64,000 nucleotides of DNA from Smittia aterrima. Taxonomy: Eukaryota > Arthropoda > Insecta > Diptera > Chironomidae. The position numbers and the translations under genes are program-made. The stretch spans positions 15,810,001 to 15,874,000 of the forward strand of contig CP093831.1 of assembly GCA_033063855.1 (NCBI GenBank), written 5' to 3'. Under the pieces are notes generated by a model, which did not search any database, had not been told where the DNA came from, and saw only the letters and a list, made by a program, of their open reading frames with translations. This document shows positions 1 to 13,700 of this stretch, one piece after another; position 1 is the first letter of the stretch, and the number at the start of each line of letters is the position of its first letter.

Positions 1-3000
1 TGTTGATTTCTCTTTGACCAAGGGACATAATTATTTCAAGCTGTTTGAATTACCTCAAACTGTATCGATTTCTTTGAACGTGCTTGAGAAGGTCATTGTG
101 GCGTGTCCGAAGTGATTCTTGCTCTATCTCGCTTCTCTCTCTCTTTGCGGCATACGACACATAATTCGAATGAATTGGGGAACCGATGTTATAAACCGTA
201 GCATGACATCTGAAACTTGATAGATTAATGCGAGATTAAGAAGGAAACGTGCGCGCTGCGCTGTTTAGTCGTCAAATATGTGACCGAAAAGACATTCATC
301 TAACAAGCAGGTTCGTGAATGTTTCTGTTTTTGCTCTCAACTATTCATTTGCATATTTATTTCTTAATCAATTAACATACAATTTGTTAATAAATTAAGT
401 TTACCTTTTACTTTATAGATATGGGCCGATTAAACGGCTTGTCCGTTACAGTTACTACAGATCGCTTTCGGTTCTTGCAAGCTCTGAACTTGAACGATTT
501 CTCATGTGCTTTACGCAAATTTGTTGCTGCACTTTGATCGTGCATGGCTTAACTCGAACAGGAAACCTCTAAATCGATCATGAATTCGTTCGCCGTCAAG
601 TAAAAAATCGCTTTTAAATGGTAATTTTATTGATAATCATTATTATAAGCATTGATCGAACCTGCATTAGAAAACTAAACTCGTTTGAACAATATTGTTC
701 ACTGGAGCAGAAAGCTTTATTCTTTAACAAGTGGCTTATGAATAAATAATAAACGACTATCAGTATCTGCATTTGTTGTATCTACATAAATTAACGATCG
801 ATTATTCCTCATGCAAATCCAAGCCGAACAAGTGCACAAGTCGGTGGTAATTGAGTATCGCAAATGGGCTGTTAAAAGTTTTGATTTAGCTAATTAAGTT
901 TTAGTTCTTTCGAGTGTCGAGTGAAGCGAGAAAATTTAAGCTCATAAAAGTCAATTTATTTGTAATTAAGGCTTGAGCTTAACAAATCTTTTTGTTGAGA
1001 ATTTAAAATATTGAACAAGAAAACGCACTCGCGTTCCAACTCATAACAAATCACCTGAAACTTAAACATTTGTTACAATTTCCATTAATGATCGTTGGAG
1101 CAATTATTTACTTCTTCCTTGGACGTGGGCATTGAAATCAATTAGACAGTTTCAATTTTTGATTGATGAACCACTTCTAACGTGCGCTATTATCTTTGAG
1201 CGTCTTCTTCCCTAATGGCCCGGAAATGGATCCACTGTAATTTTTCATCCTGTTCCAAATGGTTCACCTGCAATGATTAATTTGATTTGTGCAGCTTTGG
1301 TCAAGAGAGAGAGAGAGAGACGAAGTAATTATTGCATCTTAACAAGAATCGAGTGGTGATCAAGTGGCTCTTCGTTTTTTAAATGACTTCTGGCTTTGAT
1401 GTCTAAACAACGTTGATAACAATAGAAAATCGTTTAACGAGAGTTGAAAGTGATTTGTGGCAGTCAAAGCAATAAACACCTTTTGAAAAGGTGCGTGCCA
1501 GTTCTCGATTTTAATTTTCCAGACATTTGCCTGCAAACAAAAGTGCAAAAGGCAATTTTTCTCGCCTTTATTTCTTGCTTCTTCCGTGCAAATCGCTTTC
1601 ATGAGTTTGAGATCAAAAGGCTCAGCAGACGAACAAAGCAAGTAGAAAACTGTTTCTCATTCATAACATCATCAATCCATTAATTTTACGCATCACTTCA
1701 ACGACGAAAGCATCGAAATCATAAACAATTGCAATTAATTACATTCGCAAAGGGTGACGAGAAGACTTTTTCTTCTCAGTTGATTATCGTTCAACAAATT
1801 GACAGCTAAACAAGACAGAGACGACGTCAACAGATGCTACGTGATGCATTTCAAGTCAAACGGCAAAAAAACGACGATCACGGTTTAGGCCCCGATCGCG
1901 ACAGAATTAGGGAAGTCGCTTGACGTAACAAGAATCGTGAAGCTCGACGTCTTAGAAGAAAATTTCTCTTTCGACTTCAAATCGTCATCTCAAGCCGCTA
2001 ATTGACAATTTACAAGAAGTTTATTTCGCTTGCAGCTTGCAACGAGACAAGAAGAGAAACGAAATTATTGAAAAAACGTTTTTCTGCTCGCCAACCAAGA
2101 GATTTAATGGATGAGGTTGAGCATGACATTTGAGCCGCGAGAGATAAAAATGTTGTTTGTTTTGATGTTCGTTGAGAATAATTGAAGAAATGGCTTGAAT
2201 TGCATTTGCATGTGAGGTCTAGAGCGTCAAGTTACTAGAGAATACTGAGCTTGACAACTTATTCATGATTTGCTTTAGGAATTTAGCTCGAGACGATGAT
2301 TTCGATAACTTTCACGTTCTACCTTGAAACACTCGTCGGCTATCCCAAATCAATCAACTGAGACCTTGAAGAATTTCAAAGGAACTCTCAAAAATGATCT
2401 TTTACTAATAGCAATCCCATCCTCGAGAATTCTCTTCCCGTTATTTCCTGCGAAAACAATTTTCGATCAATATTGACTTCATGAGAACGCGATCGATGTT
2501 GCAAAGTCAAAACTGTAACATTTCTTCTTTAAATTCCCTTTCGTTGCTGCTGCGTTTTGTAGAAATATCTCGTAAACATCGATCAAATTCGAATATCATC
2601 GCACACAAAAGCTTCTTCATCATCTTTTATTCATTAGAGAACATTTTTTCACCAACCTTTGATCGATTTTAATGCGATTGCCGTTTTCCTTGAATGATTC
2701 ATAGTCGCAACGAACGGGAAACTCATTCTTCACCAAAAACAAAAAAAAATTCAGCGACTCAGCAGAATTTTAACACAATGCCCGAGCATTATGGAATATT
2801 TTGTTATTCATGAGTCAACAGAAGGACGTGGATCGATGACATGATAGTGAGCGATAAAATATTATCTCGTTGGTCTCAGATTTCAATCAGTAAACGAATC
2901 AAATTAAAACAAGAGTTGATTAGCTAAACCGTGGAGATGTAAATCATTTGATGGCGAGACAATGGACGACACTTGTAAGATTTTCCGTTATTCGCAGCGC

Positions 3001-4778
3001 AAATAATTTCGGATCGTTTATCGCGGTTGTAGTGAACAGCTGGCGGAACGAGTTTCAATAAAGTTTCCTCTCTACATAAGTGGATCGATTTGATAACAGC
3101 GGATCGAATTCATTAATAGACTTCATAAATTCATTTCTGCTTCGCCTTCTCGCCACCGCCTTCTCTCTACTCGCTTTACTTATCTGGAAAGAGAATTTCC
3201 TTATTCATCACAAGAAGAAACAGCAACGCAACAGCCGTGTTAAATTTCACACTATCATTTTAATAACAAGTCGTTATTCATCAGGCATGCAACAGGTAGC
3301 TAGTACTTACTGGTAGAGTGAGAGAGCCTTGATCGGACGAAAGAAGAAAGAACAGCGACGCATTCCATGTCGGATGAGAATAAAATGTTGTTGGGCGCAA
3401 AAATGTTGTTAATTATATTCAGCGATTTTTTTTATTAAAGCATTTCTTGAGTGCTTTTGATGTGTCGCTGGTTGTGCAAATAGAGAAGATTCCAGTGTTG
3501 ATTGTCCAATTTGTTGTGAGAAGGAGAACTCTCGCTAAGCTGATAATCCGTGGAAAAACTCGACGAGTCGCTTGACGATGATTGAGTAATTAAAACTTTT
3601 TATGATTTCATAAACGTTTCATCTCTTTAACTTGATTTTTTCCACAGTTCTCAATTCATTACGTTTAATTAGAATCGTCTCTCTATCTCGTCTTGTTTCT
3701 GATCTGAGATTTTTACGACAAACGAGAAGACGAAACAAAAACTCTTTCCGTCTAAAACGTGGAAACCGCTTTTCAAGCGCTATGATATTAAGCAATTATC
3801 TTGTAATAACAATGACGGTTAATTCAATCTACGTTCCTATTACAACACAATATTGCCTTTAAGTGTTTTAAAAGACATTAACCAAAAATCTATTCGTCAT
3901 TACACGTCTCACTCTCATCCGAGATTGTTACAAACGCTCAAAGAAGATTCACTTAAACAATACTCGTCATTTAAAGATTATGATTTGGTAATGGACAACC
4001 TCACATAGACTTTGGATTCTATTGATGGCAGAGACATAGATAAAATACAAAAAAGATTGATTTCGTCATAGTTTGTCTTTGAATAAATGAAAAGAAATCT
4101 TTTTTTATTTTATCTATTCTCGCTCTTAACTTCAACACTCAAACAAAGCTTTCGGTCACAAAAGAAATTAAATTACACTTGGCGATGTTTTGTAATGAAT
4201 TTATTGATATCTTAATTTAATGCTCTAACGAATACGTTATCCGTTTGTTTCCGTTAATTTATTGTGTCTCTTATGAGATCGAGAGGATTTTTATTGAATC
4301 GTGAGATTTATGCGTCGATTGTCTTTAATCATTAAAAATATTTTGTGTAAATGTATCGTAATGTTTTATGGCTCTGCTCGACGAACGAATCTTCACATGT
4401 TGATGAGAGATTGTTCAATGATCTCCGGCGAATCAATAAAATCATTTTTCGGTTGGTATTTATGATTCGATCGGACATCATGTGAAATTGAAACCCGCTG
4501 ACGAAACCACAAGAAATGGAAATTTCATCGTCTAAAGTTTTATTATCGAGTCTCAAGAGCCATAAACTTCGCATCGAAGGATTTTATTACCCGCTATCAC
4601 TAGAGATTATCACATATTTGTTTAATAAAAGAGAATCGTCGAGACCGTTTGATCGATCTTTATGGAAAAGCAGCGTGTGGGAAAATAAATTTCGAAAAGC
4701 GACGACGCTTTTTGATTTGATTGTTGCTAATCCTCTTTAAAACAATAATCATCACATGGAAATTAATTTTGTTTACAG
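1..4778. other. no supported coding exon; probable 5' intron or upstream region of the PRDM gene
   Basis: No exon with recognisable protein similarity was found on either strand. The short open frames have no domain signature and mostly no usable splice sites. The stretch ends in a clear 3' splice site (tttgtttacag, AG at 4777-4778) that opens the first visible PRDM exon, so at least its right end is intron. A short GA microsatellite lies near 1304-1320. Long noncoding flanks are common at developmental transcription-factor loci and may hold enhancers, but I can point to no specific element. Confidence 0.5.
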
Positions 4779-7700
4779 ATAAGACATCGTTATGGTCTGT
4801 ATGATGAAATCACAGTGGCAAATGGGAGAAAGACGAGACACTGCAATTGGGTTCGATTTCTCAGAGTAATCGAGACGTATGGACCACAAGTGAGTTTTAA
4901 GAATTAAATTAAAGAGATCAAATTTTAACTCTTTCATCTCATAAGGTCAACATGGTGTGCACGAAAGTCAAGGGCGAGCCGATTTACGAAGTCGTCAAGC
5001 CGATTCCCATGCACCAGGAGATCATTGTCTACTACTTACCCGAACGACCCGAAGAATTGCTTTTCTCGCGCATGAGAAATACCATCTACCGACAAACAAT
5101 GGACTCAATACTGGAAGGTGAGTCTGCGGCACGGCGGCTTTTTGTTATTACTTCCTAATTGTGTGATGATATTGAGCTTATGTAAATTGTTTTTATCCCA
5201 AAGACGAAAAGTCTTTTGCTTAAACGCACTTTTAGCTCGAGAAAAAGAAAAATAACAGAACAAGATTAAACAACATGCCCCTAGGCTTTGTAACAATTAT
5301 TTTATCCTGTTTTTCTCCTTCTCTCGCGGTACACAATATTTTTATCAAGATTTCCGTTTACATTTCTGCATTTAATGTAATATTCAATTAGATCGATATC
5401 GTCGAAATAAAATATTCACTGGCGAGTTCAGTTTTGCGGGAAGTGAAACATGGAAAATGCATAAGTATGCAGCGTTGAAGTTCAGTGTTAAATGGTTACT
5501 GTTCTTACTTCATTAATTTCTTGCTGGCAGAGTTGGGAATAGTTCTGGAGTCGAACAATGCAAAAATAAGCGAAAGTCATAGATAAACAAGTTCTAGAAG
5601 TGTGCACCTTCAATATATTTAATCGTAAATCTTGAAAAACTTTGATCAATCAAGTTTTACTTTATCTATGTTTAATATTCCAATAATGGCATGAAACAAA
5701 AGGCAACAATCGGAGCAACAAAAATTAATAAAAACCAAATAATTCTCCCGGGAGATACGAGCAAACCGCTTTTTTTATGAGCTTTTAAATGCTCCTTTGT
5801 GTGTGCTTGCACAATTTACGGCAAACAGCAGCGGCCGCAGATGAAAATTGCCAGCATTTTTCGGTAGATTTCAATTTTTGATATTGTCCAGAATCTCGCC
5901 GCCGTCTTCAATTCCGCGAGAAAAGAAGCGAAACATGTTGCAATTCCGATTGAATTTCCCTTCCCTCTCGTAACAATATAAAATAAATGCTCGGCTTTTA
6001 TTTGTTACAAAATGATTTGCACTTGAAAAATTGCTGAGATTTTTCGGCGCTCTTTACCCGACTCGCCATTTCGAGCGAACTATCTCGGAATGGGAAAGCC
6101 GAAAGTAAGAAATTAATTAGTTTTCTGTTGAAAGGTAAAGGAAAGGAAGCTAAAGAACTGCAGACACATCAACGATCGATAGAATGTAAACGAGAGTAAT
6201 TGGAGTTAATTAAAAAAAATTAATGCATACATGGAGATTTGTATTGGAAGATTGCATTAAGTCGCCCTTATCTATCGCCCCATTATATGTTCGGTTGCGC
6301 TTAGAGGCAAATTTACTTTAATTCCGCAAATTAATTTCTTGTTGCTGCTTACCGTGCACCTTGTTGAGATGTTTTTCAATCTCTCGCCTCGCGTTAGCAA
6401 GAATGTTCGAACGAGGAAATTGTTAATTAATGCAATGAAGCCTGAGAAATACAATTTCAAATAGATCACTCACATTGAGTTCTGCACGAGCTTGTAAGTT
6501 CCCAGCTGGGTTGGTAACGCTTAAGCCCTTGAAGCTAATTAATGTCACACGTTGATTGTTTCGTTATTCTGGGATCGCCTCCTCAATGTTCTGCAACTTT
6601 ATTGCAAGTCTCATTTAGCAACTCTTCGTTCTGTTGATTAAGAAAAATAAATTTCCGCAAGTTGAAGTCGAGAAAAGTCCCTCCATGTCTGAGACGTGAG
6701 ATAAAAATCTCCGCGAAAGTCACAGCATTTCACAAAAATATATTTTCGAAGCTAAATGGAAATTAAACGTCTATATTTCATCTGCTGCTGGAGATTTTGT
6801 GCAGTCGCATTGAATGTCGCTCGAGAGACAGAAAAAAAGGAATCCAGAGCACTTCACTCGATGAATGAATTATTGGAAAAATTTATTTATGTCACGTAGA
6901 GGAAATTAAAGTTAACGATCTACGCTTCGATATGCTTTTCCAATCATGTTGTCGAGAAGCAAAAGTCTTTTGCAGAAGCTGATCGTAGAGGGAAATGTTA
7001 AAAATGCAAATTAACTTCTACGAGGCTCCCGACTCGAGCGAGAATCTCATAGCGTCAGCGATTGATCGATAAAGATAATTAAGCAGAAAGAATCTAATCA
7101 TGTTTGCCTTTTAATCCATCGCTTGCTAGTAAGCGATCCATCCCAGTTTTCGTTCTCCTTTTTTGGCTGATCGCGATCTCACATAATGGTCGACCGCTAC
7201 ATCGCTCTACGAAAATAAAATCTTTTGCGAAAAATAAATTTTAAAAGATTAAAATCTCAGCGCAATTCTTTACAATGTTTTATTAGAAAATTGATTTTCA
7301 AGTCGATAAATCAGCAGACGGGGGAACTGAATGAGAGCGACTGAAACTGAAACAATACCGATTTGAGGCAGTCTGAGGTTGGGAGGAGTTTGAAAGTTGT
7401 GTGACTTGTAATCATTTCATCTTGTTCCGTTGGTTTTCAATTAAACAAGCGACAGAGCAAACGAATTCCCCCAACGAAACCTTCCAATCTGTCCGCTTCC
7501 CACACACTCAATCTCGATCCAGTCGCTTTGCATTCTTTGCATGAATTACTGGATTTTATTTTAATTTGAAATTTATTCAGGTCTGGAAAAAGCTCTCCCT
7601 GCTCTCGCCCTCACTTTGATTTATTGGGATGTGAATTAACCTTGCTTTTCAATGCTTCTTTCCTGCTGCATAATTATAGACTCACCGTTGGATCTGTCAT

Positions 7701-10700
7701 TGTCGCTATTATCGCGCGTTCTGCTGCCCATTTCACCGCCATCAGAAGACGAACATAAATCAATATCAGGCGAGTCACTGCAGTCTTCAGGCGCGAGTAG
7801 CACTGGTGATTTAATGGACTCAGCGATTATTCCAAAGTCAACGCCAAAGTCTCGACCAGCCCGAAGCGAACGGAATCTTCTTCCCTGCGAGGTTTGTGGC
7901 AAGGCTTTTGATCGACCAAGTCTACTGAAACGACACATGAGAACGCACACGGGTAAGTTAGACTAGCGATGGCTGTTTGATTGATGAATCTCCTGGTCTC
8001 GCTCGAAATTTCAGCAGTCGAGCAATCAAACGCTCCAATCAATCAGCTTTTTATCGATCATTTCCTAACAACGAGCACTGCTTTGCGTCCAATGAGAAGA
8101 AAGATTTCTCGTAGCACAATCAATCTTTTCAACTCCAATTAAAATGTCTATTTCGTTTACAGTTTGTTGCACAAAATTGTTTATTTTATTCGAGAGTCTC
8201 AGATCGTTTTGCTCGCTCTCGATGGTGATCGCATTACTATCTCACCATAGATTTATGTAGCCAGCGACTTGTGAGTGCGCGGCCGCCAATGTTGATTAAT
8301 TAAACATGATCATGATCGATTTATCTTCGAGCGAGCGTCGCAATATTTTCAAACTATAAGTCACAAGTTTCAATCAATCCAACACGTTGTTCGATCTCTT
8401 GTATTTGATGCGATTGATTAATTAATTGGTCGATCTCTCGCCTTTTCCAGGTGAAAAGCCTCATGTTTGCAACGTTTGCGGAAAAGGCTTCAGCACATCG
8501 AGCTCATTAAACACTCATCGTCGTATTCACTCCGGCGAGAAACCTCACGGTAAGTCTTAATTGCAATTAAACATGACGAGAAGAATCGATTAATTATAAG
8601 CATCGCCTTTCGCTCCTTTCGCAGAGTGTAATGTTTGTGGCAAGCGATTCACAGCCAGCTCGAATCTCTACTACCATCGAATGACTCACATCAAGGTAAA
8701 AAAAATTAACTCATCGACGTAAGAAAAGGCAAAGAACGAAATAGATTTTTCAAACAAAAAAATCGTAAGCTGACATTAGTGGACATCGGCTTTATGTCGA
8801 TCGGAAATAAGAAGACAATCTTGCCTCATGAATATTCAAATGCGTGATTTACCATTTAAGAAATTTTAAAGCCTTCAAATCTGGTATGCGGGGTTCATTG
8901 GAAAATTACGTGGATTACCGTCCAATTCTTTGAATAGATTTAAATGCAGCCCAAGCCTAGAGACCATAATGCCACAGTCACAAGAAAATCTATTCGAGAC
9001 CAATCAGAAACGTGTCAACTTTATGTGATTTCATTCTACTCAAAACTCGATTTTAACTTTTAATTCTGTTTCTTGTGGTCCACAAGCGAAAGACGAGATT
9101 AACCGAGAGCACATTTGGTAATATCAAGTTTCTTATTCATGAGAACTAATAAAATCGGTTTTTATTACAAAACGAAAGTCTTAATTCGGTGAAACGATTT
9201 TCCAAGACGGCTTTCAATTAATTGTCGCGCGAGAAAAATGGAATTTTTTGGAAAAGAAATAAAAATTTGAATTTCTTTTTACCGCGCGCGTCTCAAAGGA
9301 CGAGTTTTTCGATGAAAACGATGCACAATGCAGCGCGGCTCGAGTTCAATCAGACGCGATGATGTTTATGGGATATTATCGTCGTCGAAATTCCCTTAAC
9401 GGATCAACACATCGCTTCTCATAAAAAAAGCGGAATCTTCTCATGAGCCGCGAGAGGAGAAAGATTATTCGCGAACTGAAATAAAAAGCGAAATCAGCGG
9501 CGAAATGTTAAAGTAAAAATTCGATAACAAAAAAAAAAGCGAATCTGAATCTTCATCTTTACTGCTTACACAGAGCGAAATGTTTTCAATTCAATAATTC
9601 TCAAATGTTTAGTTTTATTTTCCATTACTCAATTAAAAATATCGAAGACAATCAATTTTTCTTTTACGATCTTTTAAAAGGTTCAACGAATGAATGAATG
9701 AGGTGATGAACAAACTCCGGCGTAAGGCCTTCGCAATATTAAAGGCAAAGCTGCAACTTCTCTCCTTGCATCGCAATCTTCACATTTTCAATATTGTCAT
9801 TATTGTTTTCCAGTTTTGTCTCCGCTCTCGGCTCTTCAATGGCATTACCGCCGATATTTATCTGCGCAGGCTGCAAAATGCAGTTCAGTCAAATGACTCT
9901 AAAATATTGTATTGTTATTAGTGAGATATGCTTTTGTTCGGTAGCGCTTCAAAGGCGGCAACCGACTCTTGAATCGAACTGGTTGATGTTCAAGCACAAG
10001 GGAGCGATGCAACAACAGCAGCAGAAAGAATTCTTTTAATGCCTTTAATCTCTACTCGTTTTTCGTTTACATTCCATTTTTTATTCCCGTCTTTTCATTA
10101 TTAATATTGGATTCACATCTCGATTGTATTCGCGTAATGCTCTCGCGATTTATTCTCGAAAGGGTGAACGTCACAATAAAATTTTAATTAAGGACAAAAG
10201 AATATTTTCTTTTCGTCTGGCCACCCTCGTATATCGAATTTAAATATCCCTTCCTACCGAACGCAATAAAAACGAGAGGCAATTTAATTTCTTATCGCAT
10301 AAACAACCAACATTAATTATACATTTTTTTTGTGTTTCATCTCCCGTGTTTCGGTAGAGGAGCAGCAAACGGCTACTGAAAAGTGTTTCCATGTATAAAC
10401 ATTCTTTCGTTCTTCGGTCTCAATGTCACCGAAAAATAAAATTGCTTCTTGATTTGCCTCGCGAAAGAAACATTAAGTAAAGAATCCAAAGAGCGGAGCA
10501 GGTAAAAATCTCAATATTGTCCACTTAACACTTACATCGGAGGCTTTAGCAAAACCAACAGTTCTCGTTCCTTCTGTTCTGCTTCGCGTCTTCCCGACTT
10601 CGAGAGATCGCGATGATTATTGAACAATTAAAGTAATTAAGTTGCCAGCCGCAAAAACGCAACGAAAGCATTTTGTCGTTTTCTCGCGAGATGCTCTCAC

Positions 10701-13700
10701 GAAGCAAAAGGCAAACGAAAGATAAACGAGAAACCGGTCGAGCTGCTGCAAATGTGATCGATGATTCCTTGGGTGCTTTAAATTCGGAGCCTCCGTAACA
10801 AGAAGAAGTGAACGAGAACAACGAAATTGCCTTAATTTATCTCATCGCGAATGGAGACAGGAGAAAAAAGCGCGGCAAGGAATTCTTAAAATATTATGAG
10901 CTGCTTTTGGGAAAAGTTGAGAAGACGCGAATATCAACCTAAATTGCTACTGTATTTTACTTTTATGATAACAATTATTGGATCGGGGAGGGAACGCGGT
11001 CTCGTAGGCAGTTGAAGAAAAGAAGACTTCGCCAAAAATATCATAAAATGTGGCGATGGATGGTGACGATGCAAGAACGAAATTGCATTCTGTTGCGTCG
11101 CATCTTTCCGAGCCCATTGAATTGCAGTAGAAGCAATTTTTTTTTGCTGAGCTCTGAAGACGGATAATGAATGGAATCGAATGTGTGTCTCGACAATGGA
11201 CAGCGAGCGGCTCGGGTAGAAAATGCAACTTGCAGCAGGTGTTTTTGAGAGCTCTTGAATTTATTGCCTTTTTATTTTTATATCGCTCCATCCTTTTATT
11301 GCACGAAATCCATCCTATTGAGTTCTTTATTGGTTTTCATTTCTGTTTCCAGTTATGTTGCGAGCTTCGTGCTGTAACATTTCTCTCTTTATGTTCGTGT
11401 GTTTTTCGACTTTTCGTTATTCAATTCCATCTCAAGAACTAATTTTATGTTAGAAAACATTTTTATTTCAAGGAGGAAATTAAAATATTAAATTTTAGGT
11501 TTCTTGATTGTTCTTAAACGTTTTTAAAATTGATTCCATTGATAGTCTGTCTACTTAAAGGGGAAGAATGCAATTTTGCGTCACTGTCGCCGCTCTATTT
11601 ACATGCGCCGTTCATTTAATCAAATTAAATAATTTTCTTCATGCGATTTTGATATGGCAATTTTATAGTTAAGTGAGGAAGTTACAAAGTAACATAATTG
11701 AAGTCGCAAAGAAATCGCTTGATTTAATTTCCATAAAAAGGTTTTCTTGCTCACAATGGAGTCCTCAACCTTTTCTTTCATATCAAGAAAGTCATGCAGA
11801 TTATCAATCTCAGCTTCTTGAATACAAATTGGTTTCGCTTTGCGTGCTCATCAAAACATTTTGATTAACTTTCTCATCTTAGCGATGGAAATTAAAAATT
11901 GATTCTTCTAGTAGCTGAAAGCATTAATCATTCGTTCATTCAGGTTCATTAAAGAGCAGTTTGCTGTGGGCTTTGCGATGAAAAAGAAGCACTTGATTGT
12001 GAAATATTAGTTGGAGGTTTCTTAAAAATTTTGCTCTTGCGTCGATCCACATGAGACAATGAAAGAGAAAGGAAAGGGAGCTCGTGAAGAGTTTTCGGAA
12101 GACTCTCAATGGGAATCCAATCGTTTCACCTGTAGATCGTAATTTCTACCTGAGCCTTTTCCTCTTCTGATCGATTGCACACAACATCGAAATCGATTCC
12201 ATGATGCAACAAATCAAAAAGCTAATCCTTGTCAAAAGGAAAGAGCATCGAGCAAAAAAAATATCCTTTCTCAATCCTTAATTGATTGAGGCTCCAATCC
12301 AATTATCGTTCCAATTTCTGATTGACTGATTTTGACAATTAAACGATCGAATGAGAACTGAAATTTTGACATTTTGATCGATCCAACGATACTGACGTCA
12401 GTTCTCAGGTGCCATAGAGTCGACGAAGTCGACTGTTGACCCGTACGGAAACCAAAGCAGTTTCAAGTGCGACTATTTCCCAGGATGGTGTCAGACTCTC
12501 GTCTGGTGGGAAAAATAAAATTAATGAAACAATATCTTGTCGTGTGAAACATTCACGGAGCGATGAGCGTAACGTCTTCAAGAAGAAGCATACAGGTTGC
12601 CGAAGACAGTAATGATATTCACCCCTCAGCAAATTAAATGTCGTTACTCGTCGATTCTCGACGATAATCGCCTTTACATCAAGGATTGCATTAGAGAAGC
12701 TCAATCAATCGGCTCTGAAAAGCTTTTAAAATCCTCACTTAATCGTCTTAAAATCATTTTCTGATGAATCACTGAAACAATATTGGGAGTTGAAATGATA
12801 TTCGAAACGAAACGAAGCACAAGAAGGTTCTTGAATTTTAATTCGTTCAACGAATGGGAAGAGCAGAATTGTGGGAATTCACGCGTCGTTGATTTTCTTA
12901 AAGAATCGTCCAACGAAAATAATATTCTTATTGTCTTTGCCTTTTCTTTACGACTTCACTTCACCGTCATACCGGGCTTTGTTGTCCAACGAGTGAAGTC
13001 TATGGCGGTTTCTTGGGAACCGATTCAAAACCGTCTTCAATTACACGAACCTCTTCCATTTAATCAACAGGAAAAACCACATAAATGCAGTCTTTGCTCG
13101 AAGTCGTTCCCCACGCCCGGTGATCTCCGCTCTCACATGTACGTGCACAATGGTTCGTGGCCATTTAAATGTCAGATCTGTTCGAGAGGATTTAGCAAGC
13201 AGACGAATCTCAAGAATCATCTCTTCCTCCATACTGGTAAGCTGATTTGTGAACCTTTTATTAATCTAAATGGGAAACAAGAGAAATCAAAATGTTATGA
13301 AAACAAATTGAATGGTCCAATGACTTCAAGTAAAGTAGATGAGGTTTCTCTCTCTTTTGACTTTGAAATCGCTGACTCAATGACGGTAAGTAAGGCAGGT
13401 AAGCAAGAAACTTGTTCAATGATTGCGCATAATTTCGTTAATTTCTGTTTTGCATTTTTCCGCACGTCGTCTTCGCGTCCGTCTCGAGCGAAATTGAATC
13501 AATAAATTCTAACGCGAAGGACAGTAGCTAGTCGCGAGATAATTTGCTACCACGGCATCCAGTCATTAAAGTTATGATCTTTCTTGTCGCTTATCACTAT
13601 CGTGATATTTATTTTCCTCATAAACATTCCACAAGAGCATCTGCACTATCAGTGAACTCGCGATCGAACAATCTTGATCTCGATCATGCGCTTTCGTTCA

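Noticed and set aside
12783..13505. Long plus-strand open frame (240 codons) around two zinc fingers
   Set aside because: Only 13071-13236 is exon: the GAA AAA CCA CAT linker starts right after AG, and a gtaagc donor follows the finger. The rest has no conservation-like composition.
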